Both the position numbers and the translations under genes were made by a program. 64,000 bases of DNA from Rhizobium sp. BK251 (GTDB lineage Bacteria; Pseudomonadota; Alphaproteobacteria; Rhizobiales; Rhizobiaceae): assembly GCF_004345245.1 (NCBI RefSeq), contig NZ_SLUQ01000005.1, positions 186,001 through 250,000 of the forward strand. Reading direction: 5' to 3'. Under the pieces are notes generated by a model. It was not told the origin of the DNA and ran no database searches. It was given only the letters and a program-made list of their open reading frames with translations. How positions within the stretch are numbered: the stretch's first letter is position 1; each line of letters starts with the position of its first letter. Of the stretch, positions 25,068 through 34,095 are shown piece by piece.

Positions 25068-25171
25068 TAGAGCATTTCCGTTTTCTTCCGAATCACAGAA
25101 ATGCTCTATCTCTTTGTTCTTACGCAATTCCGGACGCAAAACCGCGTCGCACTTTTGCTGGAATTGCTCTA
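25068..25171. repeat. Intergenic inverted-repeat element (AGAGCAttT/AaaTGCTCT type)
   Basis: TAGAGCATTTCCG starts the element, GAAATGCTCTA closes its first arm at about 25107, and GGAATTGCTCTA ends the second part at 25171. The outer TAGAGCA and TGCTCTA therefore pair. Elements of this form are dispersed in Rhizobiaceae chromosomes. Its last bases supply the TAG stop of the small gene at 25169-25369. Confidence 0.6.
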
Positions 25172-25369
25172 GTGGAGTTCGCGGCTGTGGAGCGCGCTCA
25201 GGAGCGCGTCCTGCGTGCGATGACCCTCGTCGTAGAGGTCGATCGCCGCGCTGGCGGCCGAAAGGCCTTGTTGGCTGTGAAGCTTGATGTTGCGCTCCGC
25301 ACACCAGGAGTAAAGCGCACCGGCGAGCACATCGAGATCATGATGTTCAGAATCCGTCGAAATTGACAT
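25169..25369 (-). CDS. Small hypothetical protein (66 aa)
   Basis: A soluble, Ser/Ala/His-containing protein starting MSISTDSEHHDLDVLAGALY and including AIDLYDEGHRTQDALLSALH. The ATG at 25369 has GGAGC seven bases upstream. I do not recognise the family. Its stop codon lies inside the edge of the inverted-repeat element, so the C-terminus may have been set by insertion of that element. Confidence 0.6.
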   Translation of the reverse strand: MSISTDSEHHDLDVLAGALYSWCAERNIKLHSQQGLSAASAAIDLYDEGHRTQDALLSALHSRELH

Positions 25370-25515
25370 GACGAAAGCTCCGTTTGTTCCCAAGACAATG
25401 GAGTGCGGGATTGTGCGGCGATTTCGCAGGCTGGCAAGCGGCTTCGAGAGGCGGCCTTAATGCTAATATACTTTGCCTCGGACAGCGTGCCGATTTGGCA
25501 CAAGCCGCGGCCTCC

Positions 25516-27075
25516 TCAGTGCGTAGGCCGGGCGGCGGGCGCGGCTATTCTCCTGGCAAAGGGTATGCAGAGCAATGCTGCGACCGTCAGCAGTGCGATC
25601 ATCGTCCAGGCCTCGTTGATCGCCTCGGTAAGCGCCGCCTTCTCGACGAGCGGTTGGAGAAACGCGCGGGTATCCTCGTCGATCGGGCCGGCGGGCCGCG
25701 AAAGGAAGAGGTCGAGCGGGATCCCGACGAATTTCGCCGTGTCTACGTCGCCTGCCTCCAGCCGATCCGTGATCGCCTTTCCGATGACCGGCGAACGGCC
25801 ATAGATGACGGTATCGATGAGGGCGATGCCGATCGCGCCGCCGAGATTGCGCATCAGGTTGAAGAGGCCGCTCGCGTCAGGCACCCGCGCTTCCGGCAGG
25901 CTGCCGAGCGCAAGCCGGGTCGGCGGCAGCAGGCAGAACATGATGGCGAGGCCGCGGATGACCTGCGGCCAGAACATCTCGTTGTAGTCGGTCTCCGGCG
26001 TCTGGAAGGCGCTGAGCGAAAGACCGGCGGCGAAGAGGGCAAAGCCGGCTGCAGAAAGCAGCCGCGCATTCACGCGCTGCTCCAGCGCAACCGCGATCGG
26101 CGCCGTCAAGAGTTGCGCAACGCCGGTGACCAGCATGATGGTGCCGATCCCGAGGGCATCGTGCTCCCGCACGAAAGCGAGGAAGACCGGCATCAGGTAG
26201 ACGGAGCCGAAAAGGCCGATGCCGAGCACGAAGCTCAATATGCAGCCGATCGTGAAGTTGCGGTCACGGAAATTGCCGAGATCGACGACCGGGTGGACGG
26301 CCGACAGGGTTCTCGTCGCAAAGCCCGTTGCGGTGATGATCGAGAACGCCAGGAGGCCGAGCACCAGCCCGGAAACCCAGCCGCGCTGTGGCGCCTCCTT
26401 GAGCGCGATCTCCAGCGACGCGAGAGCGGCGGCCATCATCAGCAGGGAGAAGAGATCGAGCCTGCGCGCCTCGGAAAGATGGATCGCCTCGCGCGGCAAC
26501 GTCCGGCTGGCGACGAGAGCGGAGGCAATGCCGGGAATGATGTTGATCAGGAACAGCCAGTGCCAGGAATAGGTCTGCGTGATCCAGCCGCCGACGATGG
26601 GGCCGACGGTGGGCGCAAGCACCGCGAGCACGCCGGCGAGCGTCGTGGCGAGGCTTTGCCGCGATACCGGAAAGAGCAGGAAGACGGCGGAGAAGACCGC
26701 GGGAATGAGAGTACCGCCTGAAAAACCCTGGATCACGCGCCAGGCAAGCAGTTCCGCAAAGCCGCTGCTTGCCGCGCAGCCGGCCGAAGACAGCGTGAAG
26801 ATCGAGACGGCCACGACGAACAGCCAGCGCATGGAGAGGAGGCGCGTGAGGAAACCTGTGAGCGGGATCGCGATGACCTCCGCGATCAGGTAGGCCGTCT
26901 GGATCCAGCTCATCTGGTCGGGCTGGATGGCAAGCGCGGACTGGATCGTCGGCAGCGAGGTTGCCACGACCTGCACGTCGAGGATCGCCATGAACATGCC
27001 GGTGCACATGGCGGCAAAGCCGACCCATGTTCCGGCACTTACGGTCTGCGCAGTCTGTTCGGGCGTTCGGTCCAT
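25516..27075 (-). CDS. MFS drug efflux permease, DHA2 (EmrB/QacA) family
   Basis: A 519-residue protein with about 14 membrane helices. It carries the DHA2-type start FMAILDVQVVATSLPTIQ, a GWITQTYSWHWLFLINIIPG segment after helix 4, and a proline/glycine-rich motif C-like region (AVLAPTVGPIVGG). These are proton-driven exporters of drugs or fatty acids, often with an EmrA adaptor. No adaptor gene is adjacent. It is a single gene on the minus strand. Confidence 0.9.
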   Translation of the reverse strand: MDRTPEQTAQTVSAGTWVGFAAMCTGMFMAILDVQVVATSLPTIQSALAIQPDQMSWIQTAYLIAEVIAIPLTGFLTRLLSMRWLFVVAVSIFTLSSAGCAASSGFAELLAWRVIQGFSGGTLIPAVFSAVFLLFPVSRQSLATTLAGVLAVLAPTVGPIVGGWITQTYSWHWLFLINIIPGIASALVASRTLPREAIHLSEARRLDLFSLLMMAAALASLEIALKEAPQRGWVSGLVLGLLAFSIITATGFATRTLSAVHPVVDLGNFRDRNFTIGCILSFVLGIGLFGSVYLMPVFLAFVREHDALGIGTIMLVTGVAQLLTAPIAVALEQRVNARLLSAAGFALFAAGLSLSAFQTPETDYNEMFWPQVIRGLAIMFCLLPPTRLALGSLPEARVPDASGLFNLMRNLGGAIGIALIDTVIYGRSPVIGKAITDRLEAGDVDTAKFVGIPLDLFLSRPAGPIDEDTRAFLQPLVEKAALTEAINEAWTMIALLTVAALLCIPFARRIAAPAARPTH

Positions 27076-27178
27076 CGGTGGGCTCCAGGGGGATCAAAGC
27101 ACAACCGTAGGGGTTAGCGCAAAGGACAAGACGGTAAAGATGGCGAACGGTTACGAACGTAGCCGAGATCTGCATATG

Positions 27179-27210
27179 AAAAAGCCGGAAGCGTTGCCGC
27201 TCCCGGCTTC
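27179..27210 (-). terminator. Rho-independent terminator for dnaJ
   Basis: On the minus strand AGCCGGGAGCG and CGCTTCCGGCT form a near-perfect stem with a GCAA loop, followed by TTTTTC. It lies past the RIME-like copy that follows dnaJ. Confidence 0.7.
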
Positions 27211-27215
27211 AAGAT

Positions 27216-27372
27216 TGCTGACAAACCTCTTGTGGTTCGGCGCACCCTGGTTATCCGTCATTCCGGCCTTGAACCAGAATCCAGCCCGCCGCGCGTCTGC
27301 GCGGCGAAAGAGTCTTTCGCGCTCAAGGACTTGATCGCGCTGGATACCGGCACGAGGCCGGTATGACGGTGG
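27216..27372 (-). repeat. RIME-like palindromic intergenic repeat, copy 2
   Basis: The reverse complement of this segment aligns along its full length with 5775-5933. Both carry CGTCATACCGGCCT, the CTCTTTCGCCGCGC block, GGCCGGAATGACGG and the tail CACAAGAGGTTTGTCAGCA. As in copy 1, the tail side faces a gene's terminator and the head side faces the stop codon (dnaJ). Confidence 0.75.
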
Positions 27373-27403
27373 TGAGTCTTTTGCCGATCCTCGATCGCCG
27401 GCG

Positions 27404-28543
27404 TCAGTCGCTCAGCGTATCGAAGAAGTCCTTCATCCGCGCGAAGAAGCCGGTCGATTCCGGATTGTTCTCCTTCGAGGAGATCTGCTCGAACTCCTGC
27501 AGCAGCTCGCGCTGGCGCTTGGTGAGCTTCTGCGGCGTCTCGATCTGGATCTGGATGTAGAGATCGCCCGTCTGGCTCGACCGCAGCACGGGCATGCCCT
27601 TGCTCTTCAGGCGGAATTGCTTGCCGGCCTGCGTGCCTTCCGGAACGCTGACGCGCGACTTCGTGCCGTCGAGGGTGGCGACGTCGAAGGTACCGCCAAG
27701 GGCAGCCGTCGTCATCGAGATCGGCACGGCGCAATAGAGGTCTGCCCCGTCGCGCTGGAAGAACTCGTGCGGCTTGACCGACAGGAAGATGTAGAGATCG
27801 CCCGCGGGACCACCGCGCGCACCGGCCTCGCCCTCGCCCTGAAGGCGGATGCGCGTGCCGTCCTCGATGCCGGCCGGGATGTTGACCGAGAGCGAACGCT
27901 CTTCGGTCACGCGGCCCTGGCCATGGCACTTGGTGCAGGGATCGGGAATGATCGTGCCGCGGCCGTGGCAGGTCGGGCAGGTGCGCTCGATCGAAAAGAA
28001 GCCCTGGGCTGCGCGCACGCGTCCCGAGCCCTGGCAGGTCGAGCATGCCTTCGGCTGCGTACCGGGCTTGGCGCCCGAGCCGGAACAGACGTCGCAGGTG
28101 ATCGAGGTCGGCACACGGATCTGCGCCGTCTTGCCGGTAAAGGATTCCTCGAGCGAAATCTCCATGTTGTAGCGAAGGTCGGCGCCGCGTTCGCGGCCGC
28201 CGGAAGAGCGCTGCCGGCCACGGCCGCCGCCCATCATCTCGCCGAAAATGTCCTCGAAAATATCGGAGAAGCCGCCGCCCCCAAAGCCTGCGCCCGCGCC
28301 GTTGCCCATGCCGCCATGCTCGAAGGCCGCGTGGCCGTACCGGTCATAGGCCGCACGCTTCTGCGGATCCTTGAGCGTCTCGTAGGCTTCGTTGATTTCC
28401 TTGAACTTGCGTTCTGCTTCCGAGTCATCCGGGTTCTTGTCCGGATGGAATTTCATCGCCAGCTTGCGGAAGGCGCTCTTCAGGTCTTTGTCGTCTGCCG
28501 TCCTGGCCACACCCAGAGTTTCGTAATAGTCCGCTTTTGCCAT
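27404..28543 (-). CDS. dnaJ: Chaperone protein DnaJ
   Basis: A 379-residue type I J-protein. The J domain (residues 1-70) has the HPD motif in [10 protein letters not shown], then a Gly/Phe-rich region. The zinc centre has four CxxCxGxG-type repeats ([32 protein letters not shown]), followed by the C-terminal substrate-binding domain. It stimulates the DnaK ATPase. It lies 78 bp downstream of dnaK, with a strong hairpin in the gap. Confidence 0.97.
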   Translation of the reverse strand: MAKADYYETLGVARTADDKDLKSAFRKLAMKFHPDKNPDDSEAERKFKEINEAYETLKDPQKRAAYDRYGHAAFEHGGMGNGAGAGFGGGGFSDIFEDIFGEMMGGGRGRQRSSGGRERGADLRYNMEISLEESFTGKTAQIRVPTSITCDVCSGSGAKPGTQPKACSTCQGSGRVRAAQGFFSIERTCPTCHGRGTIIPDPCTKCHGQGRVTEERSLSVNIPAGIEDGTRIRLQGEGEAGARGGPAGDLYIFLSVKPHEFFQRDGADLYCAVPISMTTAALGGTFDVATLDGTKSRVSVPEGTQAGKQFRLKSKGMPVLRSSQTGDLYIQIQIETPQKLTKRQRELLQEFEQISSKENNPESTGFFARMKDFFDTLSD

Positions 28544-28570
28544 AAAGGATCAAACCCCGGAAAATGTAGT

Positions 28571-28593
28571 TCCGGCTGCCATCGGCAGCCGGA
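28571..28593. other. Perfect hairpin between dnaK and dnaJ
   Basis: TCCGGCTGCC and GGCAGCCGGA form a ten-base-pair stem with a three-base loop. No T-run follows on the minus strand, so it is more likely an RNA processing or stability element, or a weak attenuator, than a full terminator. Confidence 0.6.
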
Positions 28594-28621
28594 GTCATTG
28601 TTGAGCCTACCGCGTTTAGAT

Positions 28622-30535
28622 TTACGCGGACTTCTTGCGGTCGTCGTCCTTGATTTCCTCGTAGTCGGCGTCGACGACGTTGTCGGCACCTTCGGCAGAG
28701 GCATCGGCGGAGGCGGCATCCGCCTGCTGGGCTTCATAAATGGCCTGGCCGAGCTTCATGGAAACTTCCATGAGGGTCTGGGTCTTGGCCTTGATGTCGT
28801 CGGCGTCCGGCTCGGAGGCTTCGTAAGCGGTCTTCAGCGCAGCAATCGCGTCGGAGATCGCATTGCGATCGGTCTCGGAAACCTTGTCGCCAAATTCCTT
28901 GAGCGACTTCTCGGTCGAGTGGACCAGGCTTTCGGCCTGGTTCTTGGCCTCGACGCCTTCGCGGCGCTTCTTGTCTTCGGCGGCGTGGGACTCTGCGTCC
29001 TTGACCATCTTCTCGATGTCGGCGTCGGAAAGACCACCGGAGGCCTGGATGCGGATCTGCTGTTCCTTGCCCGTGCCCTTGTCCTTGGCCGAAACCTGAA
29101 CGATGCCGTTCGCGTCGATGTCGAAGGTCACTTCGATCTGCGGAACGCCACGCGGTGCCGGCGGCAGGCCGACGAGGTCGAACTGGCCGAGCAGCTTGTT
29201 GTCGGCAGCCATTTCACGCTCGCCCTGCGAAACGCGGATGGTGACGGCCTGCTGGTTGTCGTCGGCAGTGGAGAAGGTCTGCGACTTCTTCGTCGGGATC
29301 GTCGTGTTGCGTTCGATCAGGCGAGTGAAGACACCACCGAGGGTCTCGATGCCGAGCGACAGCGGGGTCACGTCGAGAAGCAGGACGTCCTTGACGTCGC
29401 CCTGCAGAACGCCGGCCTGGATGGCTGCGCCGAGAGCAACGACTTCATCCGGGTTGACGCCCTTGTGAGGCTCCTTGCCGAACAGCTGCTTGACGACTTC
29501 CTGGACCTTCGGCATGCGGCTCATGCCGCCGACCAGAACGACTTCGTCGATTTCGGCCGGGGTGACACCAGCATCCTTGAGCGCCGCCTTGCAGGGAGCG
29601 ATCGTGCGCTGGACGAGATCGTCCACGAGGCTTTCCAGCTTGGCGCGGGTCAGCTTCAGCGTCAGGTGCTTCGGGCCGGTTGCGTCGGCCGTGATGAAGG
29701 GCAGGTTGATTTCGGTCTGCTGCGAGGACGAAAGCTCGATCTTCGCCTTTTCGGCAGCTTCCTTGAGGCGCTGAAGGGCAAGCTTGTCGTTCTTCAGGTC
29801 GATGCCGGTGTCCTTCTTGAACTCGCCGACGAGATATTCGACGAGACGCATGTCGAAGTCTTCACCGCCGAGGAAGGTGTCGCCGTTCGTCGACTTCACT
29901 TCGAAGACGCCGTCGCCGATTTCCAGGATCGAGATGTCGAAGGTGCCGCCGCCAAGGTCGTAGACGGCAATGGTCTTGCCTTCCTTCTTGTCGAGGCCGT
30001 AAGCGAGCGCCGCAGCGGTCGGCTCGTTGATGATGCGGAGAACTTCGAGGCCAGCGATCTTGCCGGCATCCTTGGTTGCCTGGCGCTGGGCGTCGTTGAA
30101 GTATGCCGGAACGGTGATGACGGCCTTTTCGACCTTCTCACCGAGGTAGGATTCAGCGGTTTCCTTCATTTTCTGAAGGATCATTGCGGAAATTTCAGCC
30201 GGCGAGTAGCCCTTGCCGTTGGCTTCGACCCATGCGTCGCCGTTGCTGCCCTTCACGATCTTGAAGGGAACCAGAGCCTTGTCCTTTTCGACGGTCGGAT
30301 CTTCGTAGCGGCGGCCGATGAGGCGCTTTACAGCGAAGAGGGTATTCGTCGGATTGGTGACCGCCTGGCGCTTTGCCGGCTGGCCGACGAGGCGTTCGCC
30401 ATCATCGGTAAAGGCCACCATGGAGGGAGTGGTGCGTGCGCCTTCGGCGTTCTCGATGACCTTTGCGTCCTTGCCGTCCATCACGGCGACGCAGGAGTTG
30501 GTCGTTCCAAGGTCGATACCAATTACTTTTGCCAT
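28622..30535 (-). CDS. dnaK: Chaperone protein DnaK (Hsp70)
   Basis: A 637-residue Hsp70 starting [20 protein letters not shown]. The ATPase domain has [15 protein letters not shown] and [12 protein letters not shown]; the substrate-binding domain begins around residue 390 ([17 protein letters not shown]), and the tail ends in an acidic lid region. It refolds proteins with DnaJ and GrpE. The ATG at 30535 follows AAGGAGA; the upstream in-frame ATG at 30556 adds seven untypical residues. An RpoH-like promoter lies about 110 bp upstream. Confidence 0.98.
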   Translation of the reverse strand: MAKVIGIDLGTTNSCVAVMDGKDAKVIENAEGARTTPSMVAFTDDGERLVGQPAKRQAVTNPTNTLFAVKRLIGRRYEDPTVEKDKALVPFKIVKGSNGDAWVEANGKGYSPAEISAMILQKMKETAESYLGEKVEKAVITVPAYFNDAQRQATKDAGKIAGLEVLRIINEPTAAALAYGLDKKEGKTIAVYDLGGGTFDISILEIGDGVFEVKSTNGDTFLGGEDFDMRLVEYLVGEFKKDTGIDLKNDKLALQRLKEAAEKAKIELSSSQQTEINLPFITADATGPKHLTLKLTRAKLESLVDDLVQRTIAPCKAALKDAGVTPAEIDEVVLVGGMSRMPKVQEVVKQLFGKEPHKGVNPDEVVALGAAIQAGVLQGDVKDVLLLDVTPLSLGIETLGGVFTRLIERNTTIPTKKSQTFSTADDNQQAVTIRVSQGEREMAADNKLLGQFDLVGLPPAPRGVPQIEVTFDIDANGIVQVSAKDKGTGKEQQIRIQASGGLSDADIEKMVKDAESHAAEDKKRREGVEAKNQAESLVHSTEKSLKEFGDKVSETDRNAISDAIAALKTAYEASEPDADDIKAKTQTLMEVSMKLGQAIYEAQQADAASADASAEGADNVVDADYEEIKDDDRKKSA

Positions 30536-30617
30536 GTCGTTCTCTCCTTGAAGCAAGCTGTCGGAACCCCGGTAGGCATTCCCTGACAGCCCCTTAGCGG
30601 GATGGTCTTTAAGATTG

Positions 30618-30633
30618 CGCAGTCATGACTGCG
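30618..30633. promoter_or_regulatory. Perfect 16-bp palindrome in the dnaK leader
   Basis: CGCAGTCATGACTGCG reads the same on both strands. It sits just downstream of the predicted dnaK transcription start, so it could fold in the mRNA leader or bind a dimeric protein. Confidence 0.5.
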
Positions 30634-30646
30634 GTGGATGCGGCGT

Positions 30647-30675
30647 ATATAAGTAGCGGTTTTACCGACTGCAAG
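30647..30675 (-). promoter_or_regulatory. RpoH (sigma-32)-like promoter of dnaK
   Basis: On the minus strand CTTG, then 18 bases, then CTTATAT, which fits the alphaproteobacterial heat-shock pattern CTTG-N17/18-CYTATnT. The start would fall near 30640, giving a leader of about 100 nt before the dnaK ATG. Confidence 0.65.
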
Positions 30676-30840
30676 GCAGGAAATGAACCTCAATCTGGCA
30701 AATGAAACATGCTGTAGCACAAATCTGCAAGCCCCGCGCGAGGGCGGCTTGCGCCAACAGAGCGCAGGACATGTGCGCGATCGGTTTTGCCTCTGCGAGG
30801 CGAGTGCGCAAACGGCTGATCGTGCTCCACGGATCCGGCC

Positions 30841-33159
30841 TCACTGACCCATGATCAGGTCGAGAAGCGTCGTGCGGCGCGGGCGCACGGCAGAGGTGCT
30901 CGAAGGCTCGCCGATCTCGCCGGGCGGGATGATGTCGGCTTCCGCCTGCCCGTCGATTTCGCCGGGCGGAAGAGGCGTGCCGTAGCCGTCCTGTGACGGC
31001 CGTTCGCCGGGCTGTGCCTGGGGATAGGCGCTGCGCTCGCCGCTGAACACGCCGGAGATGATACTGCCGATGGTCTCAGGCTGGTCCGGCTGTTGTTCGG
31101 CGACCGGCGGTCCGTCGCTGATGATCTGGCCGCTGCCGAAGATGGGCGCCGGCGACAGCCCCTTGTGCGCGGCGACCATGAAGTCCTTCCAGGCCTTTGC
31201 GGGCAGGCCGCCGCCGGTGACCTTCTTCATCGGCTTGCCGTCGTCGTTGCCGAACCAGACGCCGGTCGTCAGGTTGCTGGTGAAGCCGACGAAGAGAGCG
31301 TCGCGCGAGTTCTGCGTCGTGCCGGTCTTTCCTGCGGCCTGCCAGCCGGGAAGCCTGGCGCTCTTGCCGGTGCCGCCGTCGATCACGCCCATCATCATTG
31401 CGTTCATGTTCGCGACGATCGGCTCGGAAAGCACCCGTGGTGGATTGTCGTAGGTGTTCTCGTAGAGGACCTTGCCGTCGGCCGTGGTGATGCGGCGGAT
31501 GATATGCGGCGTCGCCTTGTAGCCGCCGTTCATGAACGAGGCATAGGCGGAGGTTAATTCGAGCAGCGAGACTTCGGAGGTGCCGAGCGCGATCGATGCA
31601 TTCGGCTGCAGGTCGGATTCGATGCCGAGCCGATGCGCAAGTTTGATGACGTGGTCGGGGCCGACCTCCATCACGAGTTGGGCGGCGACCGTGTTTAGCG
31701 ACTGGGCGATGGCGGTCGCGAGCGTCACTTCGCCATTGTATTTCTTCTCGTAGTTCTCCGGCGTCCAGTCGCCGATCCTGATCGGCGCGTCGTTGCGCAC
31801 CGAATAGGGCGTAAGGCCCATTTCGAGTGCTGCGGCATAGACGAAGGGCTTGAAGGACGACCCGGGCTGGCGCTTTGCCTTCACGGCACGGTTGAACTGG
31901 CTTTCGGCATAGTCGCGGCCGCCGACGATCGCGCGGATGGCGCCGGTGCCGTCGACCGACACGAGAGCCGCCTGCGAGGCGGCGAGCTTCTTGCCATCCT
32001 TGTCGAGGATCGTCGTGAGCGCCTTCTCGGCGTCCTTTTCAAGCCCCTTGTCGATCGTGGTGTCGACGACGAGGTCTTCCTTCACATCGCCGATCAGGCC
32101 GGGCAACTCGTCCATGACCATGTCGGCGGCATAGTGCTCGGCGCCGGACCAATAGCTGCGCGCCGAGGACGGTGCCTGCGACATCGCGGTCTTCGTCTCC
32201 TGGTCGGTGATGAAGCCCTGGTCGCGCATCGCCTGCAGCACGATCTGGGCGCGGGCATTGGCAGCGTCCGGATCGCGTGCCGGCGAAAGCCGCGAAGGCG
32301 CCTTGACGAGACCTGCAAGCAGGGCCGCCTCGCCGAGGTTGACGTCGCGCGCCGACTTATTGAAGTAGCGGCGGGACGCAGCCTCGACGCCATAGGCGTT
32401 CGAGCCGAAGAAGACGCGGTTCAGATACATAGCAAGGATCTGGTCCTTGGTGTACTTCTGCTCCAGCCAAAGGGAGAGCAGGACTTCCTGCACCTTTCGC
32501 TCGAGCGTCCGCTCGGGCGAAAGGAAAAGGTTCTTCGCGAGCTGCTGCGTCAGCGTGGAGCCGCCCTGCACGGTGCGGCCGCTGACGACGTTCGTTACGA
32601 GCGCGCGCGCAAGTCCGAGGGGGTCGATGCCGAAATGCGAATAGAAGCGCCGGTCCTCGATGGCGATCACCGCCTCGGGGATATAGGACGACATGTTCTC
32701 GAGCGAGAGCGCCTCGCCGCCGGTCGTGCCGCGGTTGGCGATCACTGTGCCGTCGACGGCGGCGATCTTGACGTTCGGCGGGCGGTCGGGGATCGACCAG
32801 GTGCTGGCACTCGGCATGCGGGCGCCGTAGTAGAGGACAAGCCCGCCAATGCCGATGCCGGCCCATATGCCGAGCACGATGCACCAGTAGACGACGGAAC
32901 GCAGGAAGCCGAAAAAGCCGCCGCCGGATCGGCGCGGCGCTCGCCTGGCTTTCCTTGCAGGCGGGCCTTTCCTGCGAGCTCCGGCCTTGCTCTTGCTTTT
33001 GCTCGCGCTGCGCCCGCCGGCGACGCGATCGTCGGCGTCAAGCGACCACTCGTCTTCGTCGCGCTCGTCGTCGCCGAAGGAGGGTTCAATTCTCTGACCT
33101 GATCTGCCTTTGCCTGCCATTGCGGAGCGGTTGCTTCCCGATTGTTTTGCGCGCTTCAC
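30841..33159 (-). CDS. Class A penicillin-binding protein (PBP1A family)
   Basis: A 772-residue bifunctional peptidoglycan synthase. A basic, low-complexity cytoplasmic tail (1-80) and one membrane helix (about 85-110) precede the glycosyltransferase (EDRRFYSHFGIDPLGLARAL; GGSTLTQQLAKNLFLSPERT). The transpeptidase has SSFKP, SQSLN and KTGTT. It polymerises and cross-links cell wall in the periplasm. An ATG 13 codons in (33120) is an alternative start. A CtrA-type TTAA-N7-TTAA box lies 47 bp upstream. Confidence 0.94.
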   Translation of the reverse strand: MKRAKQSGSNRSAMAGKGRSGQRIEPSFGDDERDEDEWSLDADDRVAGGRSASKSKSKAGARRKGPPARKARRAPRRSGGGFFGFLRSVVYWCIVLGIWAGIGIGGLVLYYGARMPSASTWSIPDRPPNVKIAAVDGTVIANRGTTGGEALSLENMSSYIPEAVIAIEDRRFYSHFGIDPLGLARALVTNVVSGRTVQGGSTLTQQLAKNLFLSPERTLERKVQEVLLSLWLEQKYTKDQILAMYLNRVFFGSNAYGVEAASRRYFNKSARDVNLGEAALLAGLVKAPSRLSPARDPDAANARAQIVLQAMRDQGFITDQETKTAMSQAPSSARSYWSGAEHYAADMVMDELPGLIGDVKEDLVVDTTIDKGLEKDAEKALTTILDKDGKKLAASQAALVSVDGTGAIRAIVGGRDYAESQFNRAVKAKRQPGSSFKPFVYAAALEMGLTPYSVRNDAPIRIGDWTPENYEKKYNGEVTLATAIAQSLNTVAAQLVMEVGPDHVIKLAHRLGIESDLQPNASIALGTSEVSLLELTSAYASFMNGGYKATPHIIRRITTADGKVLYENTYDNPPRVLSEPIVANMNAMMMGVIDGGTGKSARLPGWQAAGKTGTTQNSRDALFVGFTSNLTTGVWFGNDDGKPMKKVTGGGLPAKAWKDFMVAAHKGLSPAPIFGSGQIISDGPPVAEQQPDQPETIGSIISGVFSGERSAYPQAQPGERPSQDGYGTPLPPGEIDGQAEADIIPPGEIGEPSSTSAVRPRRTTLLDLIMGQ

Positions 33160-33205
33160 CTGATCGTGCGGATTGCCAGTTGCGGTGGACTCTAAATGCG
33201 GCGAT

Positions 33206-33220
33206 TTAAGGGGCCGTTAA
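33206..33220. promoter_or_regulatory. Candidate CtrA box upstream of the PBP1A gene
   Basis: TTAA at 33206-33209 and TTAA at 33217-33220, separated by seven bases (GGGGCCG), exactly fit the CtrA core TTAA-N7-TTAA. The site is 47 bp upstream of the PBP gene start and 125 bp upstream of the plus-strand small gene. CtrA is the alphaproteobacterial cell-cycle master regulator. Confidence 0.5.
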
Positions 33221-33345
33221 GAATGCGAGAGGCGGACCGTCGCCGGCCGCCGACACGGCGTTTTCTTATTCCGATTGCCTAATAACCCTTGCCTTGCGCC
33301 GGCATAGGCGGTTGAATTCCGGCAGGGTTTAGCGATGGAGGCAGC

Positions 33346-33639
33346 ATGTATCCTCTCGAAAGGTCTGAAGTCTGGCGCGGCGGGATCACCGCATCGGAGG
33401 CGACCCTGGAGCACCAGGGCAAAGTATTCATCAGCAGCTATGAACAATCGCATTTCCACGGCCCAAACGGTGGCATAAAGCTGACCTTCGAGATCGCAAC
33501 CGAGGACGGCGGATCGGGCCATGTCATGATGTGCTTCGACAGCGAGGATTTCCACTCCTTCGCGAAATACATGCTTGAGGCCGACCGGGTCGCGGCCCGA
33601 AAGGCCTTCGCCGCGGCCGAGCTCGCGGATCCGGAATAG
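33346..33639 (+). CDS. Hypothetical protein (97 aa)
   Basis: A soluble protein with an antiparallel-strand pattern (GGIKLTFEIATEDGGSGHVMMCFDSEDFHSFAKYMLEAD). Codon usage matches the neighbours, and a GGAGG-like site lies upstream of the ATG, so it looks real. No family is recognised. It is divergent from the PBP1A gene, with the CtrA box in the shared gap. Confidence 0.7.
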   Translation: MYPLERSEVWRGGITASEATLEHQGKVFISSYEQSHFHGPNGGIKLTFEIATEDGGSGHVMMCFDSEDFHSFAKYMLEADRVAARKAFAAAELADPE

Positions 33640-33832
33640 GTACCCGCGCGGCGGCGACACGAGCTCTTCCTCTCACAAGACAAGGCCGCGGGAAGCTCGT
33701 GGCTTTGCGTGTTTGCTCTCGTGCGTTGGCACAAGGAACCCGGTGTCCGGCCAGTTTGTTTACCTAACCTCAATGTTAGAGCCTTCTACTAAAGTATGAG
33801 CTGTGATAGGAGTGCATGGAGGAGGAGCGTAA

Positions 33833-34021
33833 ATGAGCGAGCACGTAGAGACGCCTAAGGTCGAGATGGAGGGGACGCGAAAGGTCTGGGACGTCAGCGA
33901 ATTTGCGCGCCGTTTCCGCCTCGACAAGGAGGAGGAAGCCCGGTTGCTGAAGCTTTTCGGGCCATTCGCGACCGAGTGTGAATTGATGAACAATGCCCAG
34001 CGCGCGCCGCGCTGGCGCTGA
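33833..34021 (+). CDS. Small hypothetical protein (62 aa)
   Basis: The ATG is preceded by GGAGGAG about 9 bases upstream. The sequence has a helical core KVWDVSEFARRFRLDKEEEARLLKLFGP and a basic end QRAPRWR. It resembles short conserved rhizobial proteins of unknown function, but I cannot name a family. It stands alone. Confidence 0.7.
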   Translation: MSEHVETPKVEMEGTRKVWDVSEFARRFRLDKEEEARLLKLFGPFATECELMNNAQRAPRWR

Positions 34022-34095
34022 GGATTAGGCGAGGGGACGGTATCGCCGGTGGATGCCGGGCGGCGTGGGGCCGCCCGGTCACGGAATTCAGATCA

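Noticed and set aside
27617..30586. 989-codon plus-strand open frame opposite dnaJ and dnaK
   Set aside because: It mirrors the codon pattern of dnaK and dnaJ, has no initiation signal and no family resemblance; long antisense frames are common opposite GC-rich housekeeping genes.
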